Part shown: positions 50,210-59,477 of the stretch, one piece after another | Layout of the letters: each line of letters begins with the position of its first letter | Numbering within the stretch: the stretch's first letter is position 1 | Origin: Eubacteriales bacterium | Lineage (GTDB): Bacteria; Bacillota; Clostridia; Oscillospirales; Oscillospiraceae | Assembly (NCBI GenBank): GCA_030536255.1 | Contig: JAUNQI010000010.1 | Location: 24,189-88,188, forward strand | Direction: 5' to 3' | Length of the DNA: 64,000 nt | Position numbers and translations under genes: made by a program | The notes under the pieces: generated by a model | Seen by the model: only the letters and a program-made list of their open reading frames with translations | What the model was told of the DNA's origin: nothing | Databases searched by the model: none

Positions 50210-51499
50210 TTGACAATGGACATCCGGGTATTGCTCATTCTGATTGCTGAAGCGGCTCTCGCTTTTCTATTATTAAAAAAGGGGCGTTATATAAAAACAA
50301 CAGCAGAAACGGTTATCTCCGTTCTGCTGATCGTCGCCGCATTTTCGATCCGCGCGGCACTGCTGAATTATGAAACTACCGACTACCAGTGGTTTCTGAC
50401 GAAATGGGTAGACTATTACAGAAGCAGGGGCGGTTTTTCGGCGCTGAAAGACTCTGTCGGGAATTATAATATTCCCTATCTGTATTTTCTGGCGCTTTTT
50501 TCCTATTCATCGGTAAAAGATCTGTATCTCATAAAGCTCCTGAGCATATTTTTTGACGTCATCCTTGCCTGCGCATGCGCCAAAGCGGTTTGCTGCTGCG
50601 GCTGTTCCCGCCGACGCGGGCTGGTATGCTTCTTTGCAGTTCTTTTTATGCCGACACTGATCATTAACGGGGCAATGTGGGGACAATGCGACAGCATCTA
50701 TGTTTCTTTCGCAATTCTGGGGCTTGCAATCGGTATGGAAAACGGTATGCAGGAAACAAAAACGATGCGATCCGTCTTAAGCATGATCTGCATTGCCGTT
50801 TCCTTCGGCTTTAAGCTTCAGGCTGTTTTTATCATGCCTGCTTATGTTATTCTCTGGAGCTGGAAAAAGTACAACTGGGCTGTTTTTTCTGTATTCCCGC
50901 TGACCTATTTCCTCCTTATCCTGCCGGCAGTAATCCTCGGAAAGCCATTTTATGACGCGATCATGCTCTATGCCGATCAGGCAAACACCGTAGGCACCGC
51001 CATGAATTACAATTCCCCTTCCATGACCGCTTTTATGCGGGGAGTTGAAAATACACAGTCCTTGTCAACGCTTTGCATCATCCTTGCATTTGCGGCAATG
51101 CTGCTGATCCTCGGGGCAGGCGTATTGTTCCGGGCACGGATCACCTCCCGAAGTATGATTGGCCTGACGCTGCTGATGACGATCCTGATTCCCTTTTTCC
51201 TTCCGCATATGCATGACAGATACTTTTTTGCCGCGGACTGTCTGACAATCGTATTCGCCTGCACACCGTCCACAGGAAACGACAGCATTTATAAGCCGGT
51301 CTCCGCAATACTGATGCAGTTCGGGTCGCTGATCTGCTATCTCGCATATCTGAGATCCTATTATCTGAGCATCGGAAGCCTGTATCTGACAAACGACAAG
51401 GGCGCCTTTGCCGTTATTCTATGCGCAGTTATAACAGCATACTTTACAATCCAGTACTTATGCCTCCAGTCTGAAGCCAAGAGGAAGAAGCTCCCGTAG
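50210..51499 (+). CDS. GT-C-like polytopic membrane protein
   Basis: The 429-residue protein has about ten membrane segments and a first loop TTDYQWFLTKWVDYYRSRGG, then NGAMWGQCDSIYVSF and PHMHDRYFFAADCL. This resembles Gpi18/PIG-M-like mannosyltransferases and related polyprenyl-sugar GT-C enzymes. A TTG start at 50210 has GGAG seven bases upstream; ATG at 50216 is the alternative. Its last 42 bases overlap the converging cdd gene. Target unknown. Confidence 0.65.
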   Translation: MTMDIRVLLILIAEAALAFLLLKKGRYIKTTAETVISVLLIVAAFSIRAALLNYETTDYQWFLTKWVDYYRSRGGFSALKDSVGNYNIPYLYFLALFSYSSVKDLYLIKLLSIFFDVILACACAKAVCCCGCSRRRGLVCFFAVLFMPTLIINGAMWGQCDSIYVSFAILGLAIGMENGMQETKTMRSVLSMICIAVSFGFKLQAVFIMPAYVILWSWKKYNWAVFSVFPLTYFLLILPAVILGKPFYDAIMLYADQANTVGTAMNYNSPSMTAFMRGVENTQSLSTLCIILAFAAMLLILGAGVLFRARITSRSMIGLTLLMTILIPFFLPHMHDRYFFAADCLTIVFACTPSTGNDSIYKPVSAILMQFGSLICYLAYLRSYYLSIGSLYLTNDKGAFAVILCAVITAYFTIQYLCLQSEAKRKKLP

Positions 51500-51868
51500 C
51501 TCTACGATCTTATATTTCTCTTTGCTTACGGCCATTATTATTTTAAAGTCCGGGTTACAGAATTCCATCATCACCTGACGGCAGACTCCGCATGGAGCCG
51601 CGAAGTCATCTGGTTCCTCATTTCTTCCCGCCGAAACACAGATTGCCTTAAAAGATCTTTGTCCCTCACTGACAGCTTTGAATATAGCCGTACGTTCGGC
51701 GCAGTTTGTCGGAGTAAAGGCGGCGTTTTCAATATTGCAGCCTGTGTAAACTGTTCCGTCGTCACAAAGGAGAGCTGCTCCGACTTTAAAGCCGGAATAG
51801 GGAACATACGCAAAGCTTCTCTGTTCCAAAGATATTTCAATCAGCTTTTCAATCAATTCTTTATCCAT
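51458..51868 (-). CDS. cdd: Cytidine deaminase
   Basis: The 136-residue enzyme converts cytidine and deoxycytidine to uridine forms in pyrimidine salvage. The tetrameric-type zinc motif is complete: NCAERTAIF with the catalytic Glu and APCGVCRQ with two Cys. N-terminal AYVPYSGFKVGAALL and TGCNIENAAF are typical. It converges with the upstream GT-C-like gene, overlapping its last 42 bases. Confidence 0.97.
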   Translation of the reverse strand: MDKELIEKLIEISLEQRSFAYVPYSGFKVGAALLCDDGTVYTGCNIENAAFTPTNCAERTAIFKAVSEGQRSFKAICVSAGRNEEPDDFAAPCGVCRQVMMEFCNPDFKIIMAVSKEKYKIVELRELLPLGFRLEA

Positions 51869-51926
51869 ATTAAGTTCTCCTAAAAAATAAATATATCATA
51901 ACTATAACAGAAAGGCGGCATCAATT

Positions 51927-52421
51927 ATGGCAGAAGATTACGCAGCAACCATCGAGCAGATCAGGAAGCAGGAGGAAGAGCTTGTTTTTGACAGCTTTAC
52001 CTATGACGACGCTTTCGCCCTGGGCTGCTTGCTTTATGTCAGAGCAAAGGAGAAAAACCTTCCCCTTACCGTTGATATTACCAGAAACGGACAGCAGCTT
52101 TTCCATGCAGCACTTCCCGGAACTTCCCCGGACAATGATCAGTGGATCATCCGCAAGAACCGGGTCGTTTCCAGAATGCACAAGAGCTCCTTCCAGGTCG
52201 GCTGCATTCTGAAGGAAAAAGGACAGAGCATTGAGGAGCAGTTTCTTATCAGTTCATTCGAGTATGCCGCACATGGCGGAGCTTTCCCGCTCACGGTAAA
52301 GGATTGCGGAGTAATCGGTACGATTTCCGTCTCCGGTCTTCCCCAGGAATGCGATCATCGCTTTGTAACGGATGTCATCGCCGAATATCTGAACAGTAAG
52401 AAAGCTCCGTCCGTCCGTTAA
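51927..52421 (+). CDS. UPF0303 / heme-degrading-domain-like protein
   Basis: The 164-residue soluble protein matches the UPF0303 (YBR137w/HbpS-like) family: LVFDSFTYDDAFALGCLLYVRAKEKNLPLTVDI at the start, RKNRVVSRMHKSSFQVG in the middle and GVIGTISVSGLPQECDHRFVTDVI near the end. Members bind small ligands; the exact role is unclear. It ends tail to tail with the MoxR gene, overlapping by four bases. Confidence 0.85.
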   Translation: MAEDYAATIEQIRKQEEELVFDSFTYDDAFALGCLLYVRAKEKNLPLTVDITRNGQQLFHAALPGTSPDNDQWIIRKNRVVSRMHKSSFQVGCILKEKGQSIEEQFLISSFEYAAHGGAFPLTVKDCGVIGTISVSGLPQECDHRFVTDVIAEYLNSKKAPSVR

Positions 52422-53944
52422 TTCTTCTCTCCGGAAGCATCCGAAGCCGATATTATTTTTTTCACAATATTCCGGCGGGTATCATTGAACAGAAGCTCGC
52501 TGTTATGCCTGAAATAAGCTTCACAGCCATAGTTCTCAATAAACCATGAGGTATCGTATCCCGCCGTAAGCTCGGTAACGAACATCACCATTTCCTGGCT
52601 CTGGCCGACAGACGCCTCCAGAAACGCAAAAGCATTCTTCAGCTTTTCCGAGGTTTCGTCTGTTTGCTTTTGCAGACCGGAAACTTCATAATCCAACAGC
52701 TCCCTGACCCGGTTCATTGCCGCGTCAGCGGAGCTTATTTCTTCTCTCACAAAGGTATCCCGGAATTCGCTGAGGATGCTCTGCTCACGAAGCTTAAGAT
52801 CCCGTAAAGTCCGGTCCCCCTGACCGGCATCGGATGCACGCTTCAGCTCCTCATGGCAGGCGGAAATACGGGCATTCATTGCAGATACAGGTGATTCGGC
52901 AGTATCAAGGCTCTCCCGGAACTGAACCAGGGATGCATGAAGAGAATCCACCAGTTTTTCCCGGAAATGGGCATCCCGCGCAGAATCGGCCAGCCCGGAC
53001 AAGATCAGGCTGAGAACAGAGAGCTTTTCATCAAACGGAGCGGCATAAAATTCCGATTCATCGGTCCTTGCCCACGTGCCGCGAAAAATATCATCAATAT
53101 GATATGTATTCCTGTACTTTATATACAGAGAGAGGTAATTGGCAAAATCCCTTGCGACGGAAGGAAGCTGAATATACTGCTCTACGACCGGCATATCCAC
53201 CTTTATTCCGAGCTTTTCATAGGCAAAGATGATCTCACTCAAGTCCTCCCAGCCACGGGGAGTAGCAAACTGCAGACCTTCGGCCGTATTCTCCATACGG
53301 TAGAAATTATCCTTCTTCAGATCCAGATAGGATACTACCGCACCATGAAGACCTTTTCGCTGTGCATATTCCTTCCAGACGCCGAAATTTTCCTCCACAG
53401 TTATTTTTTTTACACGGTCCAGCGTAACGACGTCAAACTCCCGGACAGAGCGGTTATACTCCGGCGGATTTCCCGCCGCTACGATCAGCCATCCCTCCGG
53501 GAGCTTCTGATTCCCGAAGGTCTTGCACTGAAGGAACTGCAGCATCATCGGAGCAAGCGTCTCTGAAACACAGTTTATTTCATCAATGAAAAGGATCCCT
53601 TCCTTGATCCCGGTTTTCTCTATCAGCGAATATACGGCCCCGATTATTTCACTCATCGTATATTCCGTTACCGTATATTCCGTCTCTCCGTAAATACGCT
53701 TTTCAATATACGGCAGACCGATAGCGCTCTGACGGGTATGATGCGTTATCGTATACGCAACCAGACCCACATTTTCTTCCGAGGCAATCTGTTCCATGAT
53801 CTGAGTTTTCCCGATTCCGGGCGCACCCAGAAGGAGGACGGGGCGCTGACGGATCGGCGGAATCAGATAATTCCCGTACTCGTCACGCGCAAGATACGCC
53901 TTCAGTGTATCCGCTATCTGTTTTTTTGCTTCTTTTATATTCAT
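52418..53944 (-). CDS. MoxR-like AAA+ ATPase
   Basis: The 508-residue ATPase has Walker A GAPGIGKT (residues 40-47), Walker B GILFIDEINC with Asp-Glu at 121-122, a sensor-1 region GWLIVAAGNPPEYN and an arginine-rich following part. The last 170 residues are charged and probably coiled coil. MoxR ATPases usually work as chaperones with VWA partner proteins to insert metals or reshape complexes. It is encoded 21 bases after a VWA protein. Confidence 0.88.
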   Translation of the reverse strand: MNIKEAKKQIADTLKAYLARDEYGNYLIPPIRQRPVLLLGAPGIGKTQIMEQIASEENVGLVAYTITHHTRQSAIGLPYIEKRIYGETEYTVTEYTMSEIIGAVYSLIEKTGIKEGILFIDEINCVSETLAPMMLQFLQCKTFGNQKLPEGWLIVAAGNPPEYNRSVREFDVVTLDRVKKITVEENFGVWKEYAQRKGLHGAVVSYLDLKKDNFYRMENTAEGLQFATPRGWEDLSEIIFAYEKLGIKVDMPVVEQYIQLPSVARDFANYLSLYIKYRNTYHIDDIFRGTWARTDESEFYAAPFDEKLSVLSLILSGLADSARDAHFREKLVDSLHASLVQFRESLDTAESPVSAMNARISACHEELKRASDAGQGDRTLRDLKLREQSILSEFRDTFVREEISSADAAMNRVRELLDYEVSGLQKQTDETSEKLKNAFAFLEASVGQSQEMVMFVTELTAGYDTSWFIENYGCEAYFRHNSELLFNDTRRNIVKKIISASDASGEKN

Positions 53945-53965
53945 CCAACCGCTCCCCCAATACTT

Positions 53966-55315
53966 TTAAAGCTCCGGCAGCTCTTCATTAAGATCCAGCC
54001 AGTCATCATCAATTTCAGATATTCTGTCAAGTGCGGGTATATCCAGAACGATTTTTCTGCACCATGCCGGCATCCGGAAGCTCAGCGGCGGTTCTTCCAG
54101 AAGGACAAACGCCACTTCATAGTCCGGCTTCCTGTGCGGATAAATCCCCATTCCGTCTGTAAAATAAATCAGTCCGCGAAGGGAACCGAACTCCCCTTTT
54201 TTTCTCAGGCCGGTGATGTGATCAAAAACCGGACGGAAATCGGTCGCACTGCCTCCGCAGAGAGAAACATTTTCCATATAATGCTTCAGCTGTTCCGTTG
54301 TCTGAATCACCGTATCCGACCGGACCTCATTATCGCACTGGATAATATGTATATTGAAGCGATCAGTAAAGGTTTCCGTGGAACGAAGGATCGAATAGGT
54401 ACAGCTCAGAAATTCACGGACAAGCGAACCCGAAGTAGACATGGAAGTATCAATCGCTATTACCAGATCTTCAATTCTTTTTTCTTCCTTTGTTTCGGAA
54501 AACTCGATCAGCGGCATATTCCCGTAACGCCTGAGGCCGTAAATGTAATAGATATAATCGAAGGAATCCGGATCGGTCCTGACGATCTCTTTCCGGGCGG
54601 CAAATCTTCTGAGAAACGCCCGGTAATCCACGTCATTCCGGGCAGAGATCCTGACCTGCTCAAGGACCGCCTCTCCCCCGTTCGCTTCCTCCGACAAAGC
54701 CGTCTCCATTTTCGTCTGAACCTTTGACGCGATATCCTTCCATTTTTCGTCCAGATCCGCCGATTGAGAGGAATCCTGTCCATCCATATCCCACAGGCCA
54801 TGATCATCATACAGGAACAGCCTCTGAAGTTTCGCGAGCTCAAATCCGTCTACCCTGTCTTTTTTCAGCTTGCGGTAAATGCCTTCCGCAGTCAGGACCT
54901 TCATTTCCTCCAAACATTCTCCGTAAAATTTCTGTCTGGCAGGTGCCGAAGACTGATTCAGGCATTCATACGGAAGACCGTCAATCACGCTTTCAACCGC
55001 AGCATCGCAGGCAGCATCCCACAGCTCTCCGTCATGGCCCCGTTTTTTACCCAGATGACGAAACATACAGTGAAGGAGCGTATGCAGGAACAGTCTGTTA
55101 ACATTCGACGGGCTGCGGAGATACATATCCGAGAGGTGCATGCCGTTATAGTATATTTTTTCCCCATCCGTCGCAAAAGAAACGGTGATCCCGTCTCCCG
55201 GCTGAGGGCTCAGGGCAAACAGAGCCTGGTCGAGATACGGCATACTCATATAGAGCCTGTTCCTGCAATCTGACAGGATCTCCAGACCTATCAACGCAAA
55301 ATCCGGTTCCGGCAT
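53966..55315 (-). CDS. VWA-like protein with putative metallopeptidase domain (DUF2201)
   Basis: The 449-residue protein has an N-terminal DUF2201-type domain with the His pattern HTLLHCMFRHLG (His78, His82, His87) followed by LWDAACDAAVES, and a C-terminal VWA-like domain with the MIDAS triad in AIDTSMSTSGS near residue 288 and FTDGMGIYP. It is the standard partner of MoxR ATPases. AAGGAG precedes the ATG. Middle gene of the LRR-VWA-MoxR operon, 29 bases after the first gene. Confidence 0.85.
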   Translation of the reverse strand: MPEPDFALIGLEILSDCRNRLYMSMPYLDQALFALSPQPGDGITVSFATDGEKIYYNGMHLSDMYLRSPSNVNRLFLHTLLHCMFRHLGKKRGHDGELWDAACDAAVESVIDGLPYECLNQSSAPARQKFYGECLEEMKVLTAEGIYRKLKKDRVDGFELAKLQRLFLYDDHGLWDMDGQDSSQSADLDEKWKDIASKVQTKMETALSEEANGGEAVLEQVRISARNDVDYRAFLRRFAARKEIVRTDPDSFDYIYYIYGLRRYGNMPLIEFSETKEEKRIEDLVIAIDTSMSTSGSLVREFLSCTYSILRSTETFTDRFNIHIIQCDNEVRSDTVIQTTEQLKHYMENVSLCGGSATDFRPVFDHITGLRKKGEFGSLRGLIYFTDGMGIYPHRKPDYEVAFVLLEEPPLSFRMPAWCRKIVLDIPALDRISEIDDDWLDLNEELPEL

Positions 55316-55344
55316 TCTCTCTCCTTATCTGATATCGGTATCAT

Positions 55345-56319
55345 TTACAGATCATACTTTTTTCGCATTTCTCCCGAAAAGCGCCGGTGTCTGGTCTCCA
55401 GAAGCAGCGTCAGCGCTTCCGTTTTATGCTCATTTCTGGCTTTATCGGCAGCCGCGGACAAATCCTCCGGCTGTACTTCCCGCTGATCCAGAAGAAGCTG
55501 AAGACCGGCGATATCTCCCGACTCAAGCACCATCAGCAGGGCTTTTCTGATACGCAGACGAATATATTCCCAATATTTTTCACGGTACTCCCCGGAAAGT
55601 CCGGCAGGATACTTCAACCGCATCCACGCCAGGCGAAGAGCGGTCTCTTCCTCATGAGGGCCTGAAATATATTTCTCCCACAGAGAATCATACTGATTCA
55701 GATCCAGGCGGTTCCTGACAAAAACACTATGGTACGGATAGCCGCCTCCTTCGATCGTAAAATTAAAGAAATGAGTCGGCTCATTCTCCGTCAGTTTCTC
55801 AAAATACTCCGGGAAAATCAGGCGGATCGTTTCTCCGTTCGACTGACGGACCGTAACATCCAGCTCTCTCGTAATTCCTTTGACAATATATGCCAGCGCC
55901 TCTCCCTGTTTTTCTGAGCTCCTGTTTATTTCAACGGAAGATAAAGACCGGCAGTTCATAAAAATATCCGAGCCGAAATATTCAATTTCATCCCACAGGT
56001 GGAGCGACTTCAGCTCCCGGCACTTCATGAAGGCATAGCTTTCGATCCGCTTTATCGTATCCGGAAGGAACAGCTCCTCAAGACTGCCATTGTCAAACGG
56101 GCCCGACGGAATTCCATGACGAATCTCCACCTGCTCTCCCTCTGTTTCTGGTAAAGACGGAGCAAACGCATGATCCGCAAGACAGGTAACCGGCAAACCG
56201 AAAACGGAATCCGGGAGGGCAGCCGTTTTGTCACAGGTCGCGGCACGAAGAATCGTCACGGAATCTGCTGTTCTCTGAATCGTCAGCTGCCATGAAGCAG
56301 TACCGCTTATCGTCTCCAT
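55345..56319 (-). CDS. LRR_5 (BspA-type) protein with ankyrin-like C-terminus
   Basis: The 324-residue soluble protein has two or three BspA-type leucine-rich units (GSLEELFLPDTIKRIESYAF, then CRELKSLHLWDEIEYFGSDIF and CRSLSSVEI) in the first half. A middle domain has many aromatic residues, and a C-terminal helical part (GDIAGLQLLLDQREVQPEDL) resembles ankyrin repeats. No signal peptide is seen, so it acts inside the cell. As the first gene of the operon with VWA and MoxR proteins it may be the substrate-recognition part; this is inference. Confidence 0.7.
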   Translation of the reverse strand: METISGTASWQLTIQRTADSVTILRAATCDKTAALPDSVFGLPVTCLADHAFAPSLPETEGEQVEIRHGIPSGPFDNGSLEELFLPDTIKRIESYAFMKCRELKSLHLWDEIEYFGSDIFMNCRSLSSVEINRSSEKQGEALAYIVKGITRELDVTVRQSNGETIRLIFPEYFEKLTENEPTHFFNFTIEGGGYPYHSVFVRNRLDLNQYDSLWEKYISGPHEEETALRLAWMRLKYPAGLSGEYREKYWEYIRLRIRKALLMVLESGDIAGLQLLLDQREVQPEDLSAAADKARNEHKTEALTLLLETRHRRFSGEMRKKYDL

Positions 56320-56401
56320 CCGCTCTGTCTCACCTCTCTGAACCTGTTTTTGTTTTATTCTACCACAGGAATATATGAAAAGCTATTTCTTCGTTTTTCT
56401 G

Positions 56402-56431
56402 TTTCAAAAAATCTTATTCTCATGCTATAAT
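56402..56431 (+). promoter_or_regulatory. Probable copA promoter
   Basis: A consensus TATAAT (56426-56431) is preceded at 18 bases by a weak TTTCAA (56402-56407). No clear CsoR or CopY box was found, and neither regulator gene is nearby. Confidence 0.5.
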
Positions 56432-56459
56432 ATGTTTCAGAAATGTGTAAGGAGATACT

Positions 56460-59012
56460 ATGAGACAGTTTGTTGTAACAGGCATGTCCTGCGCAGCCTG
56501 CCAGGTGCGTGTTGAAAAAGCAGTCTCCAGAGTACCCGGAGTTACCGAGTGTACCGTCAGTCTGCTTACGAACAGCATGCGTGTTGAAGGTACCGCAAAC
56601 GATACGGACATTATAAAAGCAGTTTCAGAGGCGGGATATTCTGCCTCTCTGAGAGGTGGAAAAGGCAAGACGGCCGCTTCTGATTCCGAAGAGCTTCTGA
56701 AAGACAGAGAAACCCCCGCTTTAAAAAAACGACTGTTATCCAGCCTCTTTTTCCTGATCATCCTCATGTATTTTTCCATGGGGCATCATATGTGGGGCTG
56801 GCCCATTCCTTCCTGGTTTAACGGAAATCCCACGGCAGTCGGAATGGTTCAGCTGATCCTCTGCTCCATTGTTCTCATCATTAACCGGAAATTCTTTATC
56901 TCCGGTTTTAACAGCGTACTGCACGGAGCGCCGAATATGGACACCCTCGTAGCGCTCGGTTCCTCCGCTTCGTTCTGCTGGAGCATATATGCCCTGTTTA
57001 TGATGAGCGATGCGCAGGTTCGGAGCGGAAGTGATACGGCTGCGGCATGGATGGATCAGTTCTATTTTGAATCCGCTGCCATGATCCTCGTTCTTATCAC
57101 CGTGGGAAAGCTGCTCGAAGCAAGGAGCAAGGGAAAGACCACCGATGCTTTAAAGTCTCTCATGAAGCTTACTCCCAAAACAGCGCAGGTAATACGAAAC
57201 GGTTCTGAGATGACCGTTTCCGTGGAAGACGTCCGTAAAGGAGATATTTTCGTTGTTCGTCCGGGAGAAAGCATCCCCGCAGACGGAGTTATTCTGGAAG
57301 GAAGCACCGCCGTTAACGAATCCGCCCTTACCGGGGAAAGCATCCCGGCAGACAAAGCTCCCGGAGACGAGGTTTCCGCAGCAACGATCAACCAGTCGGG
57401 CTTTATCCGCTGTGAGGCAACACGCGTCGGAGAAGACACAACTCTTTCTCAGATCATAAAGCTGGTCAGCGATGCCGCGGCTACAAAGGCTCCGATAGCA
57501 AAAACAGCCGATAAGGTATCCGGTATCTTTGTTCCGGCTGTAACCGGGATCGCAGTGATTACACTGATCGTATGGCTTATCATCGGCGAAAAAACAGACT
57601 ACGCCCTGGCAAGAGCCATTTCCGTACTGGTGATCAGTTGCCCGTGCGCTCTCGGTCTGGCAACGCCCGTTGCCATTATGGTCGGCAGCGGCGCAGGAGC
57701 AAAGCACGGAATTCTGTTCAAAACCGCGGTCTCTCTCGAAGAGACCGGGAAAACTCAGATCGTAGTTCTGGATAAGACCGGAACAATTACCAGAGGGGAA
57801 CCCGAGGTAACGGAGATCATCCCGGCCGGCGGGATCAGTGAAGATGAGCTTCTGACGGCGGCTTTCGGACTGGAAGCGCTGAGCGAGCATCCTCTTTCCC
57901 GGGCAATCGTGCATGAAGCGGAACAACGCGGTTTAACTGCTCCCGCAGTTCACGATTTTCAGGCGCATCCCGGAAACGGTCTTTCCGCAGTACTCGGTCA
58001 GGAAGAGATCATCGGCGGATCGGTTCCGTTTATCCGTTCAAAATGCGAACCGGATCAAGCACTCCTTGAAGAAGCTGACAGACTCTCAAATGAGGGCAGT
58101 ACGCCCATGCTTTTCTGCCGGGGGGGGAAGCTCCTCGGTATCATCTCCGCAGCGGATACCATAAAAGAAGGAGCTCCGGAAGCCATTCTCGAAATGAAAA
58201 AAATGGGGCTTCAGGTAGTTATGTTAACTGGAGATAATCTTCGTACTGCTTCATCTATCGGGAAAAAGGCCGGAATCGATCATGTAATCGCCGGTGTTCT
58301 CCCGGACGGGAAAGAAGCTGTAATCCGCAGACTGAAAGAGCTGGGAAAGATCACCATGGTCGGCGACGGGATCAATGACGCCCCTGCTCTGACCTCCGCC
58401 GACACCGGAATTGCGATCGGCGCGGGAACCGACGTAGCGATCGATGCGGCAGATATTGTACTGATCAGCAGTTCCCTTAGAGATGTCCCCGCAGCAATCA
58501 AGCTCTCCCGGCAGACGCTGAAAAACATACGGGAAAATCTTTTCTGGGCGTTTTTCTACAACGCGCTCTGTATCCCGCTTGCAGCAGGGTGTTATATCCG
58601 GCTGTTCGGCTGGGAGCTGAATCCGATGATCGGGGCAGCCGCAATGAGTCTTTCCAGCTTCTGCGTTGTTTCCAATGCGCTGAGATTAAATCTCTTTGAT
58701 ATGTATTCATCGAAGCACAACAAAAAAGCACCAACAGCTCTCGCCAGCGGTGCCCTTGTTCCGCTTCTGGAAGAAATAAACACAAAAACGGAGGATATTC
58801 AAATGACTAAAACGATGAAAATTGACGGTATGATGTGCTCTCACTGCGAAGCAAGAGTAAAGAAGACGCTTGAAGCAATCGACGGCGTAGAAAGCGCATC
58901 CGCAGATCACGTTTCCGGAAAAGCAGTTGTCACGCTTTCCAAAGACGTTGACAACGAAATTCTGAAAGCAGCCGTGGAAGCGCAGGATTACGCTGTTCTC
59001 GGGATCGAGTAA
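56460..59012 (+). CDS. copA: Copper-translocating P-type ATPase with N- and C-terminal HMA domains
   Basis: The 850-residue P1B-type pump exports copper ions. In order: N-terminal HMA with GMSCAAC (Cys11, Cys14), membrane helices, actuator TGES near 287, the transport motif CPC (VISCPCALGLATP), phosphorylation site DKTGT, SEHPLSRAI, GDGINDAP, and a last pair of helices ending near residue 750. Residues 751-781 are a linker and 782-850 a second HMA with MMCSHC (Cys793, Cys796). Such C-terminal metal domains are unusual, and the DNA before residue 782 contains a strong ribosome site. AAGGAG precedes the first ATG. Confidence 0.95.
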   Translation: MRQFVVTGMSCAACQVRVEKAVSRVPGVTECTVSLLTNSMRVEGTANDTDIIKAVSEAGYSASLRGGKGKTAASDSEELLKDRETPALKKRLLSSLFFLIILMYFSMGHHMWGWPIPSWFNGNPTAVGMVQLILCSIVLIINRKFFISGFNSVLHGAPNMDTLVALGSSASFCWSIYALFMMSDAQVRSGSDTAAAWMDQFYFESAAMILVLITVGKLLEARSKGKTTDALKSLMKLTPKTAQVIRNGSEMTVSVEDVRKGDIFVVRPGESIPADGVILEGSTAVNESALTGESIPADKAPGDEVSAATINQSGFIRCEATRVGEDTTLSQIIKLVSDAAATKAPIAKTADKVSGIFVPAVTGIAVITLIVWLIIGEKTDYALARAISVLVISCPCALGLATPVAIMVGSGAGAKHGILFKTAVSLEETGKTQIVVLDKTGTITRGEPEVTEIIPAGGISEDELLTAAFGLEALSEHPLSRAIVHEAEQRGLTAPAVHDFQAHPGNGLSAVLGQEEIIGGSVPFIRSKCEPDQALLEEADRLSNEGSTPMLFCRGGKLLGIISAADTIKEGAPEAILEMKKMGLQVVMLTGDNLRTASSIGKKAGIDHVIAGVLPDGKEAVIRRLKELGKITMVGDGINDAPALTSADTGIAIGAGTDVAIDAADIVLISSSLRDVPAAIKLSRQTLKNIRENLFWAFFYNALCIPLAAGCYIRLFGWELNPMIGAAAMSLSSFCVVSNALRLNLFDMYSSKHNKKAPTALASGALVPLLEEINTKTEDIQMTKTMKIDGMMCSHCEARVKKTLEAIDGVESASADHVSGKAVVTLSKDVDNEILKAAVEAQDYAVLGIE
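58790..58805 (+). promoter_or_regulatory. Internal ribosome binding site inside copA
   Basis: GGAGGA at 58790-58795 stands seven bases before the in-frame ATG at 58803, as strong as the site in front of most genes here. It lies in the codons of the linker before the C-terminal HMA domain. Confidence 0.75.
58803..59012 (+). CDS. copZ: CopZ-like copper chaperone by internal start within copA
   Basis: From the ATG at 58803 the frame shared with copA encodes 69 residues, the usual CopZ length, starting MTKTMKIDGMMCSHCEARVKK with a CSHC copper site. The internal ATG, the strong ribosome site and the exact size suggest a free chaperone is made as well as the fusion. The gene may have been a separate copZ whose upstream copA stop was lost. 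Independent translation is inferred, not shown. Confidence 0.55.
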   Translation: MTKTMKIDGMMCSHCEARVKKTLEAIDGVESASADHVSGKAVVTLSKDVDNEILKAAVEAQDYAVLGIE

Positions 59013-59021
59013 GCTTCCTTT

Positions 59022-59447
59022 TCACATATTGATAAAAACAAGCCCGATCAGACAGATCACAATACCGAGAATTTTGTTCCATGTAATCGCTTCGTGATAA
59101 AGCAGTGCTCCCACAAAGATCAGCGCCACGGCCAGAAAAGCACTTTGAACAATGCTTCCCGTACTGACCTGCCAGCCTGCCTTGTAAGCATAGATCCAGC
59201 CGACCTCAAGCCCTACAATTACGATGCCAAGGACAAACGGCGCCCAGTTCATCATTGAAAACTGTTTTATCATTGATTTCCCCGGAAAAAGCGCATAATG
59301 CAGAATCGTCGTTACAATTGCTCCGACAAGATATGTTACCGTAAGTGAAGCAAAGGGACTGACTTTTTCCGGGACACTCTTCGCACAGATCTGATAGACT
59401 GTGTTTGAAAACACGACCAATGCAATCGGCCAGATAAAGCTGAACAT
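59022..59447 (-). CDS. Half-size EamA/DMT-like membrane transporter
   Basis: The 141-residue product has four to five membrane segments and the EamA features FASLTVTYLVGAIVTTI, GWQVSTGSIVQSAFLAVALIFVGALLYHEAIT and LGIVICLIGLVFIN. It likely works as a dimer to export or import a small metabolite. It converges on copA with ten bases between stops. Confidence 0.75.
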   Translation of the reverse strand: MFSFIWPIALVVFSNTVYQICAKSVPEKVSPFASLTVTYLVGAIVTTILHYALFPGKSMIKQFSMMNWAPFVLGIVIVGLEVGWIYAYKAGWQVSTGSIVQSAFLAVALIFVGALLYHEAITWNKILGIVICLIGLVFINM

Positions 59448-59477
59448 TTTCTGTCTCCGAATTCTCTTTTATTTTTT

